Shown: piece after piece, positions 1 through 9,344 of the stretch
Position numbering within the stretch: position 1 is the first letter of the stretch
How the letters are laid out: the number at the start of each line of letters is the position of its first letter
From: an uncultured Gammaproteobacteria bacterium
Lineage (GTDB): Bacteria > Pseudomonadota > Gammaproteobacteria > HK1
DNA: 32,610 nt
Reading direction: 5' to 3'
NCBI GenBank assembly: GCA_947258715.1
Contig: CAMYJH010000036.1
Coordinates: 1-32,610 of the forward strand
Notes under the pieces: generated by a model
What the model was told of the DNA's origin: nothing
The model's database searches: none
Seen by the model: only the letters and a program-made list of their open reading frames with translations
Made by a program: the position numbers and the translations under genes

Positions 1-168
1 CCCGAGGCATCGCGGCGAATCGAGTTCCGCCAGCATCTGTACCAGCTCGTCGGGGCCGCCGACCGGATAGAGCAGGGGGCCACTCGAGGAGAGGCGGAAA
101 CCGTAGAGAAGGCCCTGGGGGAGATGTGGGACAAGGGTTGCCTCGCCTGTCACAAAGCGTTTCGTTAG
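1..168 (+). CDS. C-terminal fragment of a c-type cytochrome (cytochrome c'-like)
   Basis: Frame 1 is open from the window edge to the TAG at 166-168 and gives 55 residues. It ends with a CLACH heme-binding motif (CXXCH) six residues before the C-terminus, after an amphipathic helix rich in Glu, Arg and Lys. A heme motif very near the C-terminus is the layout of four-helix cytochrome c' and related cytochrome c-556 proteins; typical class I cytochromes carry it near the N-terminus. The protein would be periplasmic with one covalent heme, acting in electron transfer or gas binding. The start and any signal peptide lie outside the window, so the exact subfamily is inferred from motif position only. 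Confidence 0.6.
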   Translation, partial: PEASRRIEFRQHLYQLVGAADRIEQGATRGEAETVEKALGEMWDKGCLACHKAFR

Positions 169-204
169 ACGCGATCTATCCGCCCGCTGCGAATGGGGAG
201 TTGA

Positions 205-313
205 GGGACATTCAGAGTTCGTAAGTCATTGATCGGCGCTCGGGCGCGGTTCGGCGATTTACATGCTTAATGTAGTTAGAGCGGATCAATATCTTACGAA
301 CTCTGAATGTCCC
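205..313. repeat. 109-bp palindromic element with 30-nt inverted arms (MITE- or REP-like)
   Basis: Positions 205-234 and 284-313 are inverted copies of each other, matching at 28 of 30 positions; the outer 21 (205-225 against 293-313) are perfect. The 49-nt centre contains a smaller TACAT/ATGTA hairpin. The right arm ends exactly at the stop codon of the minus-strand dioxygenase, and the left arm begins 36 nt after the cytochrome stop. The element therefore sits between convergent genes and could work as a bidirectional transcription stop. No T-run follows either side, and I see no clear target-site duplication. A non-autonomous mobile repeat is the likeliest origin. Confidence 0.6.
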
Positions 314-1189
314 CTAATACGTCGGTTCTCCGACGATGATGGTCCGCCACAAGGTGCGGTATTTTGAAGGTTCCAGGTTCTGCGTCGTGGCCGCGTGCAT
401 GACGGCGGCGTTGTCCCAGATGACAACGTCCTTTGGCCGCCAGCGGTAGCGCATCTGGAATTGGCCCTTAAGACAGTGATCAAAAATCTCTCCGAGCAGC
501 GATTCGCTCTGCGACGCTTCCATGCCTTGGACACAAACGGTATAGGTGGGATTGACGTAAAGGGCTTTGCGCCCGGTGACTGGATGCCGGCGAACGACCG
601 GATGACGCACGGGTGGCACGCTGCGCAGGTTTTCCGAATCCAGTCTCGGTTTGGTCCCAGTACGGTGTGCGACGCGATCGCGGTTGGCATAATCGTGCAC
701 TGCGATTGCGTTGTCGAGGGCGTGTTTTAATTTTTCAGGCAGAGCGTCGTAGGCTGCCATCATGTCGCAAAACAAGGTGTCGCCACCTTCGTCCGGCACT
801 TCTAACGCATAGAGCAGCGTTGCCCGTGCCGGGCATTTCTTGAACGACACGTCGGAATGCCAGAACGAGCCCGCGTCCTTCAAGCCCATGGCGCGGCCGT
901 TCGCGTCCACCCGATTGGAGAGCACCAGCACAAGCGGCGTGTCCGGGTGGTGAAAGCGATCCAGTACGTGAGGCTCAAGTGGCCCGAAGCAGCGACTCAC
1001 CGCGACCACGTCGTCCACTTCGAGCTCCTGTCCCCGAATCGCCACCACGTGGTGCTCGAGGAATGCAGCTTCGAGCGCCGCCACCATTTCCGCCTTCTGC
1101 CGCGCGTGGGCAAGATCGATGCCGGTGACCTGCGCGCCAAAGCTCCCGTCCAGCGGTTCGATTTTCAACCGTATTGGCTTAGCGCTCAT
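314..1189 (-). CDS. TauD/TfdA family Fe(II)/2-oxoglutarate-dependent dioxygenase
   Basis: The protein has 291 residues, the usual size for this family. It should couple oxidation of a substrate to decarboxylation of 2-oxoglutarate in the cytoplasm. The iron ligands are visible: H111 and D113 in a WHSDVSF motif and the distal H265 in AAVMHAAT. R278 or R282 is placed to bind the 2-oxoglutarate carboxylate. An N-terminal segment with GAQVTGIDL is typical of TauD-like enzymes. Substrates in the family include taurine, 2,4-D and other small acids, and the sequence does not decide between them. It is transcribed away from the amidohydrolase at 1391 and its stop abuts the palindromic element. No sulfonate transporter is next to it, so taurine is not supported by context. 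Confidence 0.85.
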   Translation of the reverse strand: MSAKPIRLKIEPLDGSFGAQVTGIDLAHARQKAEMVAALEAAFLEHHVVAIRGQELEVDDVVAVSRCFGPLEPHVLDRFHHPDTPLVLVLSNRVDANGRAMGLKDAGSFWHSDVSFKKCPARATLLYALEVPDEGGDTLFCDMMAAYDALPEKLKHALDNAIAVHDYANRDRVAHRTGTKPRLDSENLRSVPPVRHPVVRRHPVTGRKALYVNPTYTVCVQGMEASQSESLLGEIFDHCLKGQFQMRYRWRPKDVVIWDNAAVMHAATTQNLEPSKYRTLWRTIIVGEPTY

Positions 1190-1340
1190 GAAATCGGTTC
1201 CGACGACACTAAGGGAAAAGATTCGTGCCGCTTGAGCCTAATCTTGCCGCGGCACGCCGTCCACCCCTGGCAATCTCACCTTGCCAGCGACCGATATATT
1301 GACGTACCCGGGTTTCGGGGTATGCGCAGGAAACGGCGTA

Positions 1341-1346
1341 TATAAT
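1341..1346 (+). promoter_or_regulatory. Candidate -10 box upstream of the amidohydrolase
   Basis: A perfect TATAAT lies 45 nt before the GTG at 1391, inside the 201-bp gap between two divergent genes. No good -35 hexamer is found 16-18 nt upstream, so it may need an activator or may be chance. Confidence 0.3.
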
Positions 1347-1390
1347 GCGCTCCCAAAAGAGCTGCGGCGATCCCAAAACAAGAAAACCTC

Positions 1391-3067
1391 GTGCACGACC
1401 TGGTCATAAAGAACGCGCAAATCTGCGATGGCCTCGGTACTCCGATGGCGCCCGGCAGTCTGGCCGTTTCCTCGGATCGCATCACCCAAATAGGCGATAC
1501 CGTCGGTCCGGCGCGCCAGGTAGTCGATGCTGACGGTCTGGTTCTTGCTCCCGGGATCATCGATACCCACACTCATTACGACGCACAGATCACCTGGGAC
1601 CCCATGGCGGATCCGTCCCCGAGCCACGGCGTTACCAAGGTAGTCATAGGAAATTGCGGATTCACCATCGCGCCGTGCAAGCCGGAAGACCGCGACCTCA
1701 CCATGCGCAATCTGGTGCGCGTTGAGGGCATGGCCATCGAAGCGCTGCGTGCGGGAATTGACTGGAGCTTCGAAAGTTTCCCCCAGTATCTCCGAATGCT
1801 GGAGAGGCGCGGGGTGGGTCCGAATGTGGCCGCGTTCGTCGGTCACTCGTCAGTGCGAACCTACGTCATGGGCGAAGACGCGCCCAAGCGCGCCGCCAAC
1901 GACGAAGAAATTCGGCAAATGCAATCGATCGTCCGCGACGCCATGAACAGCGGGGCGGTGGGTTTTGCCACTTCCACCTCGCCTTCCCACAACGGAGCCA
2001 GCGGTGATCCGATGCCGTCGCGCCTCGCCGGGGAGCGGGAGATGAACGCGCTGGTGGGGGTGCTGGCTGAGTTCGGACGCGGTGTTTTCATGCTCACCAA
2101 GGGTGGTGGTACGTCGGTGGAATATCTCGAATCGCTGGCCGCCGGCAGCGGCCGACCGGTGGTCGTTGCCGCGCTGCTCCATAACAGCACAAGGCCCAGC
2201 GCGGTATTCGACGACCTGAGGCAAATTGCTGAGGCGCAGTCCCGGGGGCGGAAGCTTTTCGGCCAGGTTTCCTGCTGCCCGTTGACGATGGAGTTCACCC
2301 TCGAAGCGCCTTATCCCTTTGAAGGCATCGCGTCCTGGCGTCCCGCCATGGATGCCGGGGACAGAGTGGAATCGTTGTTGCGGGATCCGGAATTCCGAGC
2401 CCGTGTGCGCAAAGATCTGGAACAGCCGGTTGCCGTTAGGCTGTTCAACGGAGAATGGGAGAAGCTCAAGGTGGTCGAGGTTGCGCAGTCTGAGAATCTC
2501 CACTTCGAAGGACAAAACGTTAAGACGGCGGCAGAAGAAGCGGGTGCGCATCCACTGGACTGGCTGTTGGACTTGAGCCTCGAGGAAGACCTCAAAACGA
2601 CCTTCGCCGCGGTGTTACTCAACTCCGACGAGCAGGCCGTCGCGCGGCTGCTCACGGACCCCTACAGCACCATCGCCCTGTCCGACGCCGGTGCTCATCT
2701 AACGTTCTTTTGCGACGCGGGCTTCGGCCTGCATCTTCTGGGACACTGGGCGCGGGAAAGATCGGTGATGCCGCTGGAAGAGGCGGTGCGCCGTCTCACA
2801 AGTCAGCCCGCCGAGATTTTTGGCATCCGCGATCGAGGAAGACTCACCGAGGGTGCGTTTGCCGATCTGTTGTTGTTTGACCCCGCGCAAGTGGGTCGCG
2901 GCCCCGCGCGGCGCGTATTCGACCTGCCGGGGGGCGCGCACCGACTGACGACCGACGCTCTCGGCGTCCACGGGGTGTGGGTGAACGGCACCCGCATCGT
3001 GAACGAATCCGGATCGTGCGCCGAAAACACTTTGCCGGGCATGCTGCTTAAAGAATTTTCGGCGTAA
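1391..3067 (+). CDS. N-acyl-D-amino-acid deacylase / amidohydrolase family protein
   Basis: The 558-residue protein has the D-aminoacylase/dihydroorotase fold. The N-terminal beta-sandwich strand (DLVIKNAQICDG) leads to the metal motif DTHTHYD with H60 and H62. C89 in the NCGFTIAP segment matches the cysteine metal ligand of D-aminoacylases. A late SDAGAH segment supplies the conserved aspartate, and the C-terminus returns to the sandwich with a GRLTEGAFADLLLFD strand. Such enzymes remove acyl groups from N-acyl-D-amino acids or hydrolyse related amides. The start is GTG with only a weak A-rich ribosome site, and no better in-frame ATG precedes the first conserved strand. It lies 164 bp before gcvT and may or may not be co-transcribed. 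The exact substrate cannot be read from sequence. Confidence 0.85.
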   Translation: MHDLVIKNAQICDGLGTPMAPGSLAVSSDRITQIGDTVGPARQVVDADGLVLAPGIIDTHTHYDAQITWDPMADPSPSHGVTKVVIGNCGFTIAPCKPEDRDLTMRNLVRVEGMAIEALRAGIDWSFESFPQYLRMLERRGVGPNVAAFVGHSSVRTYVMGEDAPKRAANDEEIRQMQSIVRDAMNSGAVGFATSTSPSHNGASGDPMPSRLAGEREMNALVGVLAEFGRGVFMLTKGGGTSVEYLESLAAGSGRPVVVAALLHNSTRPSAVFDDLRQIAEAQSRGRKLFGQVSCCPLTMEFTLEAPYPFEGIASWRPAMDAGDRVESLLRDPEFRARVRKDLEQPVAVRLFNGEWEKLKVVEVAQSENLHFEGQNVKTAAEEAGAHPLDWLLDLSLEEDLKTTFAAVLLNSDEQAVARLLTDPYSTIALSDAGAHLTFFCDAGFGLHLLGHWARERSVMPLEEAVRRLTSQPAEIFGIRDRGRLTEGAFADLLLFDPAQVGRGPARRVFDLPGGAHRLTTDALGVHGVWVNGTRIVNESGSCAENTLPGMLLKEFSA

Positions 3068-3090
3068 TTTTTAAAAAAAAGGACATTTGG

Positions 3091-3199
3091 AAAAAGGGAC
3101 GGTGTACGTAGTTACCGTGATTGGTAGTCTTACGCTTTATAAGTTGCATCCGCGGTGCTCAAGACCGTCGCCAAGACGATGACGTACACTACCCTCTTA
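3091..3199. repeat. Imperfect inverted repeat, possible decayed MITE
   Basis: Segments near 3091-3110 and 3181-3199 are imperfect inverted copies sharing a GTGTACGT core and a GGG flank. They enclose about 70 nt without an open frame. The whole lies in the gap before gcvT. The match is partial and may be chance. Confidence 0.25.
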
Positions 3200-3231
3200 C
3201 TAACAACTCGCGCCGGACAGGGGAGTAACCC

Positions 3232-4368
3232 ATGCCGAATGAAAACGCGGACAAAACCGCGGACTCGAGAAAGACCCCGCTTTTCGAACTTCATCAGCAA
3301 TACGGCGCAAAGATGGTTGACTATGCCGGCTACACCATGCCGGTCAATTACCGCCACGGAATTCTTAAAGAGCATGCCCACACCCGCGACGCCGCCAGCC
3401 TGTTCGACGTGTCTCACATGGGCCAGGTCAAGCTCGGCGGCAAAGATGCGGCCAGCTCTCTGGAGCGGCTTCTGCCCGTGGATCTCATCGGGCTTGGAAA
3501 CAATCGTCAGCGTTATGCCCTCATAACCAACGAGCGCGGCGGAATCCGCGACGATCTGATGGTGACCAATGGGGGTGAGCATTTTTTTCTGGTCGTAAAC
3601 GCGAGCCGCAAGAACGCGGATTTGGCTAACTTCGAGTCTAACCTCGATGGCGACTGCCAATTGGAGGTGCTCGAGGATCGCGCGTTGATCGCGCTCCAGG
3701 GACCGGCGGCGGCCGCAGTCATGAAGCGTCTCGCGCCCAGCTCTACTGAGCTCCTGTTCATGCAGGCGGCGAGAGTGGACGTGGCTGGCATTGAATGTTT
3801 CATCACCCGTAGTGGATACACCGGTGAAGACGGTTTCGAGATTTCGGTTCCGGCGGACGCGGCCATGGAGCTGGCCGGAGCGCTGCTTTCGAGCGCTGAT
3901 GTGCGGCCCGCCGGTCTGGGCGCCCGCGACACCCTGCGACTGGAGGCGGGGTTGTGTCTCTACGGCCAGGATATCGACGAGAGCACGACTCCGGTAGAGG
4001 CCGGTCTCAAATGGGCGCTGTCCAAGGCTCGCCGCCCCGGGGGCGAGAGGGCGGGGGGCTATCCCGGTTTCGATGTCATCGCAAGACAGCTCGAGGGCGG
4101 CGTGGAACGGTGTCGGGTGGGGATTGTTCCCGAAGGTCGCGCGCCGGTGAGAGCGGAGACGGAGCTCGTTGACAAGTCCGGCAGAAAGGTTGGCAAGATC
4201 ACCAGCGGCGGTTACGGTGCATCCGTGCGGGGGCCGGTCGCCATGGCCTATGTGGAAACCTCCTCAGGCGCTGAGGGTACCCGGCTCGAGGCGATGGTGC
4301 GGGGCAAGGCCCGGCCGGTTCGGGTGGCAAAGTTGCCGTTCGTCAAACCGCGATATCATCGCGCCTAG
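3232..4368 (+). CDS. gcvT: Glycine cleavage system T protein (aminomethyltransferase)
   Basis: GcvT transfers the aminomethyl carbon from lipoylated H protein to tetrahydrofolate, giving 5,10-methylene-THF and ammonia. The 378-residue chain has the family's normal length and landmarks: FDVSHMG at 58-64, GGIRDDL at 103-109 with the catalytic aspartate probably D107, SGYTGEDGFE at 194-203, and GLGARDTLRLEAG at 228-240 followed by LYGQDID. The start is supported by GGGGAG at 3220-3225, six nt before the ATG. It opens a gcvT-gcvH-gcvP operon (gaps of 66 and 47 nt). I see no glycine riboswitch in the 164-nt leader. A second GcvT-fold protein at 24630 is a different subfamily. Confidence 0.95.
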   Translation: MPNENADKTADSRKTPLFELHQQYGAKMVDYAGYTMPVNYRHGILKEHAHTRDAASLFDVSHMGQVKLGGKDAASSLERLLPVDLIGLGNNRQRYALITNERGGIRDDLMVTNGGEHFFLVVNASRKNADLANFESNLDGDCQLEVLEDRALIALQGPAAAAVMKRLAPSSTELLFMQAARVDVAGIECFITRSGYTGEDGFEISVPADAAMELAGALLSSADVRPAGLGARDTLRLEAGLCLYGQDIDESTTPVEAGLKWALSKARRPGGERAGGYPGFDVIARQLEGGVERCRVGIVPEGRAPVRAETELVDKSGRKVGKITSGGYGASVRGPVAMAYVETSSGAEGTRLEAMVRGKARPVRVAKLPFVKPRYHRA

Positions 4369-4434
4369 AGCTGCTGCCCCCTGGGCGGCGTATGAGCGGG
4401 CTGCAGTCCTGTTAGTTTTCGTGGAGATTGAAAA

Positions 4435-4815
4435 ATGAGCGATATCAAATTTACCGAAGACCATGAATGGATTCGCATGGAGGATGACGAGACCGGTGTC
4501 TGCGGCATCAGCGACTATGCTCAGGACCAGCTCGGCGAGCTCGTGTTCATTGAACTGCCCGAAACCGGCATCGAAGTTTCCCAGGGGAGCGAAGCAGCGG
4601 TGATCGAGTCGGTGAAAGCGGCCGGTGAACTCAAAGCACCCGTCGGCGGGACCATCGTCGAAGTCAATGAAACCCTTGCAGACGAGCCGGAGCTCGTGAA
4701 CAAGGATCCCCAGGGGGATGGATGGTTCATGAAAATCAAAGTGCAGGACTCCTCCGAGCTGGACGCGCTGATGGACGAAGATGCTTACCAACAGTATATC
4801 GACGGGCTGGATTGA
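4435..4815 (+). CDS. gcvH: Glycine cleavage system H protein
   Basis: This 126-residue lipoyl carrier shuttles the methylamine group between the P and T proteins. The lipoylation site is K61 in ESVKAAGELKAPV, the standard H-protein context. The N-terminal KFTEDHEWI and the mid-domain GISDYAQDQLGELVFIELP are also characteristic. A GTGGAG ribosome site lies 10 nt before the ATG. It lies between gcvT and gcvP, as in many proteobacteria. Length and motifs are complete and nothing looks damaged. Confidence 0.96.
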   Translation: MSDIKFTEDHEWIRMEDDETGVCGISDYAQDQLGELVFIELPETGIEVSQGSEAAVIESVKAAGELKAPVGGTIVEVNETLADEPELVNKDPQGDGWFMKIKVQDSSELDALMDEDAYQQYIDGLD

Positions 4816-4862
4816 CAAGACAGGGCGTGAAGTGGAGGCGCTGCTGCGCCGGAAATAATTAG

Positions 4863-7799
4863 GTGAATGTTGAGAGCTTCGAAACAATGGCTAAAAAACG
4901 GCAGACGCTGATCGAGCTTGAGATGCGCGAAGATTTCGTGCGGCGGCATATCGGACCCGGGGAGACCCAGACCGATCAAATGCTCGAATTCCTGGGCCTG
5001 CAATCGCTTGATGACCTGGTAGAAAAGGCGGTGCCTAAGGCTATCGTTTCGGAGCGCTCCCTCGGTCTCAAAGCGCCCATTTCCGAGCGCGACACGCTTT
5101 CTTATCTTCGCCGCATGAGCGATCGGAATCGCGTCTTCGTGTCCATGATCGGCATGGGCTACTACGGCACCGTTACGCCGGGGGTGATTCTACGCAACGT
5201 GCTCGAAAATCCAGGCTGGTACACCGCCTACACGCCATATCAGGCCGAAGTGAGCCAGGGACGCCTGGAAGTTCTGCTCAACTTTCAGCAAATGGTGGTG
5301 GATCTCACCGGACTGGAAATCGCCAACGCCTCGCTGCTTGATGAAGCCACTGCCGCAGCCGAAGCCATGGCGATGAGTAAACGCGTCAACAAAAAGAGCA
5401 AGTCGAATACTTTTTTCGTCTCCTCCGAATGTCATCCCCAGACTATTGCGGTGGTGCAAACGCGCGCCCGTCCGCTGGGTTTCGAAGTAGTGGTGGGTGA
5501 TGCGACCGCTGATCTGAAAGGCTTGGACGCCTTCGGAGTGCTGCTTCAGTATCCGGGTACGAGCGGCACGATCGAAGACATCGAGGGCATCATCGAGCTT
5601 GCTCACGGCCAGAACGCGCTGGTCACTGTCGCGACTGATCTCTTGAGCCTCGTACTGCTGAAGCCCCCGGGCGAGCTGGGGGCGGACATCGCGGTGGGGT
5701 CCGCCCAGCGATTCGGCGTACCGATGGGGTACGGCGGTCCTCACGCGGCGTTTTTCGCCACCCGCGACGCATTCAAGCGCCAGACGCCGGGACGCATCAT
5801 CGGCGTATCCATTGATTCCAACGGCCGCCCGGCGCTGCGCATGGCTTTGCAGACCCGCGAACAGCATATTCGAAGGGAGAAAGCCACTTCCAACATCTGC
5901 ACCGCACAGGTGCTGCTGGCGGTGATCGCAGCCCTGTACGCTGTATACCACGGTGCGGACGGGCTCAGACAAATCGCCGGCCGGACACACCGGATGACGC
6001 AGATCCTGGTGGAGGGCCTGCGCCGCCTCGGATACAAAGTCGTCAACGACGCCTATTTCGACACCGTTACCGTGCGGGCCCCGGGTCTGGCGGCGAAGAT
6101 CGCCGCGCGGGCGAGGGAGTCCCGTATCAATTTGCGTTTTATCGACGCGGATCACTTGGGAATCTCTTTCGACGAAACCACTCGCCGTTCGAACCTGGAA
6201 GCCCTGTGGCGGGTGTTTTCCACCAAGTCCGACGCGCTACTCGATATCGAGGAGATCGACAGCGCGGTGAAGGAATGCATTCCGAGGCGCCTCAAACGCC
6301 AAGGCGAGTTTCTGACTCACCCTGTGTTCGAGCTCTATCACGGCGAGACCGAGATGCTGCGCTATCTGCGCTGGCTGCAGGTTAAAGACGTCGCACTTGA
6401 CCGATCAATGATTCCGCTTGGCTCCTGCACCATGAAACTCAACGCCACCACCGAGATGATTCCGGTCACTTGGCGGCAGTTCAGCGCCATGCATCCCTTC
6501 GCACCCCTGGATCAGACCCAGGGCTATCAGCAGCTGTTCGAAGAGCTGGAAGAGATGCTTTGCGAAGTGACCGGTTTCGACGCCGTGTCGCTGCAACCCA
6601 ACGCCGGCTCCCAGGGCGAGTACGCGGGACTGCTCGCCATTCGCAAATACCACGAGAGCAACGGCGAGACGCATCGGGATATCTGCCTCATCCCTTCTTC
6701 GGCCCACGGCACCAATCCGGCCAGCGCCATCATGGCGGGGCTGCGGGTCGTGGTTGTGGCTTGCGATCACGATGGAAACGTGGACGTGGATGACCTGAAG
6801 CAAAAGTTGGAAACGCACAAGGACAATTTGGCCGCCCTCATGATCACTTATCCCTCGACTCACGGCGTATTCGAGGAGGCGATCGTGGATATCTGCGAAA
6901 TCGTTCACAACAGCGGCGGCCAAGTGTACGTGGACGGCGCAAACCTCAATGCGCTGCTTGGTATTTCTCGGCTGGGAGAAATTGGTGCGGACGTCTCGCA
7001 CATGAATCTGCACAAGACCTTCTGTATTCCCCACGGGGGCGGGGGGCCTGGTATGGGACCCATCGGCGTGCGCCAGCATCTGGCACCCTTTCTCCCGGAC
7101 CATCCTCTGGTGGACGGCGTCAATCCGAACGCGGGGCCGGACGGCACCATCGGTCCGGTATCCGCCGCTCCGTGGGGCTCGGCGAGCATCCTTCCCATAA
7201 GCTGGGCTTACATTGCTCTTATGGGTGCCAGCGGACTGAAAAAGGCGACCCAGGTGGCAATTCTCAGCGCCAACTACATCGCCAAACGTCTGAGCGACCA
7301 CTATCCGATCGTTTATACGGGCAAGAACGGCATGGTGGCCCACGAATGCATTATCGATCTGGGACCGGTGAAGGAAAGCTGTGGAATTACCGTGGATGAT
7401 GTAGCAAAGCGCCTGGTTGACTATGGCATCCATGCGCCGACGATGTCGTGGCCTGTGCACGACTCAATGATGATCGAGCCGACGGAGAGCGAAGCCAAGC
7501 GCGAGCTGGATCGCTTCTGCGACGCCATGATCGCAATTCGGCGCGAGATCGCTGCGGTCGAATCCGGTGAAAGTGACGCGGAAAACAATCCTCTGAAAAA
7601 CGCGCCCCACGTACACCAGCTTCTCGTCGCCGAGGAGTGGAACAGACCTTATTCTAAAGAGCAGGCGTTCTTTCCGCTTTCCGGCGTGCGCGAGGACAAG
7701 TTCTGGCCGCCAGTTGGGCGAATTGACAACGTGTACGGAGACAAGAATCTGACCTGCACCTGTCCGCCGATGGAGGCGTACAGCGAGGCCGCGGATTAG
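4863..7799 (+). CDS. gcvP: Glycine dehydrogenase (decarboxylating), single-chain P protein
   Basis: The P protein decarboxylates glycine with PLP and passes methylamine to GcvH. At 978 residues it is the fused homodimeric form, with both halves of what other bacteria split into GcvPA and GcvPB. The PLP lysine is K718 in the [19 protein letters not shown] block. [15 protein letters not shown] ([11 protein letters not shown]) and [18 protein letters not shown] blocks open the second half. The first half carries [12 protein letters not shown] and [16 protein letters not shown]. The start is uncertain: GTG at 4863 is taken here, but ATG at 4887 (eight residues later) would also keep the conserved FVRRHIGP start. 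It is the last gene of the operon; a weak hairpin follows at 7822. Confidence 0.96.
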   Translation: MNVESFETMAKKRQTLIELEMREDFVRRHIGPGETQTDQMLEFLGLQSLDDLVEKAVPKAIVSERSLGLKAPISERDTLSYLRRMSDRNRVFVSMIGMGYYGTVTPGVILRNVLENPGWYTAYTPYQAEVSQGRLEVLLNFQQMVVDLTGLEIANASLLDEATAAAEAMAMSKRVNKKSKSNTFFVSSECHPQTIAVVQTRARPLGFEVVVGDATADLKGLDAFGVLLQYPGTSGTIEDIEGIIELAHGQNALVTVATDLLSLVLLKPPGELGADIAVGSAQRFGVPMGYGGPHAAFFATRDAFKRQTPGRIIGVSIDSNGRPALRMALQTREQHIRREKATSNICTAQVLLAVIAALYAVYHGADGLRQIAGRTHRMTQILVEGLRRLGYKVVNDAYFDTVTVRAPGLAAKIAARARESRINLRFIDADHLGISFDETTRRSNLEALWRVFSTKSDALLDIEEIDSAVKECIPRRLKRQGEFLTHPVFELYHGETEMLRYLRWLQVKDVALDRSMIPLGSCTMKLNATTEMIPVTWRQFSAMHPFAPLDQTQGYQQLFEELEEMLCEVTGFDAVSLQPNAGSQGEYAGLLAIRKYHESNGETHRDICLIPSSAHGTNPASAIMAGLRVVVVACDHDGNVDVDDLKQKLETHKDNLAALMITYPSTHGVFEEAIVDICEIVHNSGGQVYVDGANLNALLGISRLGEIGADVSHMNLHKTFCIPHGGGGPGMGPIGVRQHLAPFLPDHPLVDGVNPNAGPDGTIGPVSAAPWGSASILPISWAYIALMGASGLKKATQVAILSANYIAKRLSDHYPIVYTGKNGMVAHECIIDLGPVKESCGITVDDVAKRLVDYGIHAPTMSWPVHDSMMIEPTESEAKRELDRFCDAMIAIRREIAAVESGESDAENNPLKNAPHVHQLLVAEEWNRPYSKEQAFFPLSGVREDKFWPPVGRIDNVYGDKNLTCTCPPMEAYSEAAD

Positions 7800-8013
7800 C
7801 CGCTCGAAACGAGGTCAAAACGGCCGGCGTTTTGGGCTGGCCATCAGGCAACGAGAAGCGGAAGCGCCTCTCGGCGAATCAGCTCCAGAATGTCCTCGAT
7901 GGGTCGCGCGGGGGGATTTCCGCTGAGCTTGGCCGGCGGTGCGCGCGGGCGCGAGCATTCGTCCGCGCCCGGGCGACGGTCGAGGCAAATCTTTGCCGCA
8001 GTGGAAATACCAG
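7800..8013. other. Gap after gcvP without a convincing gene; weak hairpin
   Basis: A 7-bp stem with one G-U pair (7822-7828 with 7836-7842, loop of seven) lies 23 nt after the gcvP stop. No T-run follows, so a terminator is only possible. A second GC-rich palindrome lies near 7945-7975. The minus strand is open from about 8010 to a TGA at 7844 with plausible-looking composition, but it resembles no family I know and lacks a start. Confidence 0.3.
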
Positions 8014-9197
8014 TCACCGCATGCACAACCTGTTTATGTTGAGCTGAATGCGGGTGCGCTTCTCGGCATTCAGGAATCGCCGGACCTGGGAATCGTAAGA
8101 CGCCATCCCCGGGGGCAATCCTCTCGGCTGCTTGTCTCGGCTCGTCTTCGCTGACCTTAGCCCTTTTGCGGCGATCTCTGATCGGGTTTGTTGTTCCAGC
8201 GCATGCTCGAAAAGGGAGGTGTAGCCGAACAACGCGGGCGCTCCGCCGGTGTGTGGGAATACGAGGTTGGCGTCGGCGGCGAAGGCGCCGCAGCGCACCA
8301 GGCCCATCAAGCCGGCGAAGCATTTGCCGCTGTAGATGGGGTCGAGCAGCAAAGTCTCCAGCGCGGCGCCCGCAGATACCGCTTCGAACATCTCCGGCGT
8401 GGTTTTGCCGTAACCCGGCCCGAGATAGGCGTCATCCAGAAGCACTCGACTGCGATTTATGGTCACCATGCCGTCGAGTAGCGCGTGCAGCTTCTCCAAG
8501 CGCAGAGCGATACGTTCTCCCCGCGACTTCGCATCGCGCCGGATGCAGATGCCGTAGACGGGGATATCCGCGCCCAAGAGCGCGAGCCCCGCAAGCACGC
8601 CCAGGTGGGTGGAGGCGCTGCCCGAGGGTAAAACGATGGCGTCGATCTTGAGATCCGCATCTTGACCCTGACGCAAAAGCTCGGCGGTCGCGTCGACGTA
8701 ACCCAGTGCGCCGAACGGAGGGTGCTCGGGACCAAAGTGAATGATATAAGGTTTGCTGCCGGCGGCGCCCACTCGTGCCGCGAGCGCCTCGAGCGCGCCA
8801 TCGGCGGCGTGCTCGTCTTCACCCTCTGGGTAATGGTGAACCACCGCGCCGTGCAGCCGGGTGAGCAATGGACTGCCTGATTGCCGGTACTCGGGCGGCA
8901 TCTCCCGCACGCGGTCCTCAGCTGCACTTCGCACCGGAGTCCCAGGCGGCTGCGGTGATGCGAACGTGGTTGGACTGTACGGCACCGGTGGTGATGATGG
9001 TTCCGGCGCCCTGCTCGAGCGCGTCGCCGAGGTAGAACTCGACTTGACGCACCTTGTTACCACCCATGGACAGCCCGGTGCAGTCATCGCGTTTGACCCA
9101 AAGCCCCGAGGGTCGCCAAGGCTTTCCGAAAGCCTCAGCATCGGCTCCAGCGGCGTCGGGCAGTGGCCACCCGTACGCGGTGGAATCTTCTAAGCAC
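8014..9197 (-). pseudogene. D-cysteine desulfhydrase / ACC deaminase family, broken by three apparent frameshifts
   Basis: The family is PLP fold type II. Its C-terminal two thirds read cleanly (SKPYIIHFGPEHPPFGALGY, LLDPIYSGKCFAGL, PHTGGAPALFGY). The N-terminal third is spread over three frames: a GTG start at 9197 gives [12 protein letters not shown]; the frame then changes near 9160 to give [15 protein letters not shown], near 9115 to give [20 protein letters not shown], and back near 8925. The PLP lysine codon (GGNK, 9055-9053) thus lies out of frame with the rest. The long minus frame stays open by chance but encodes non-family sequence from about 9120 to 8925. Beyond 8182 some 55 residues exceed the normal end. 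It would have used D-cysteine or ACC. A decayed gene or an error-rich stretch of assembly both fit. Confidence 0.75.
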
Positions 9198-9227
9198 CCC
9201 CAGCGACGGCGTCGGTCCCGGTGGCGT

Positions 9228-9344
9228 TCAAGTCCTCAATTCCAGCGGCGCAGTCAAACCGAGCATGTTGCCCCGTGCGTAATCCACTTCAATCTCGCCA
9301 AGCATTCTTAGAATCGCCACGTTTTCCACCGACTCGGGGATGGC
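9228..9344 (-). pseudogene. Remnant of an EAL-domain (c-di-GMP phosphodiesterase) C-terminus
   Basis: About 38 codons read AIPESVENVAILRMLGEIEV followed by DYARGNMLGLTAPLE and a TGA at 9230-9228. This matches the end of EAL domains, where an AE-x-VE segment is followed by a leucine-rich helix and a DYAQGY-x-x-G-x-P-x-PL tail. Here the QGY is RGN and the proline is lost, which suggests decay. The segment begins in a frame overlapping the malonyl-CoA decarboxylase stop, so upstream EAL sequence has been replaced or lost. It has no start and cannot make a working enzyme. Confidence 0.5.

Noticed and set aside
1238..1846. Minus-strand frame of 202 codons reaching into the amidohydrolase
   Set aside because: Antisense to the metal-binding region of the amidohydrolase, with no recognisable domain.
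3068..3231. Glycine riboswitch before the gcvTHP operon
   Set aside because: The leader lacks the conserved tandem aptamer elements and has no second glycine-aptamer-like repeat; only an imperfect inverted repeat is seen.
5190..6155. Minus-strand frame of 321 codons, and another at 6405-7460, inside gcvP
   Set aside because: Both are antisense to highly conserved gcvP sequence and are expected by-products of GC-rich codon use.
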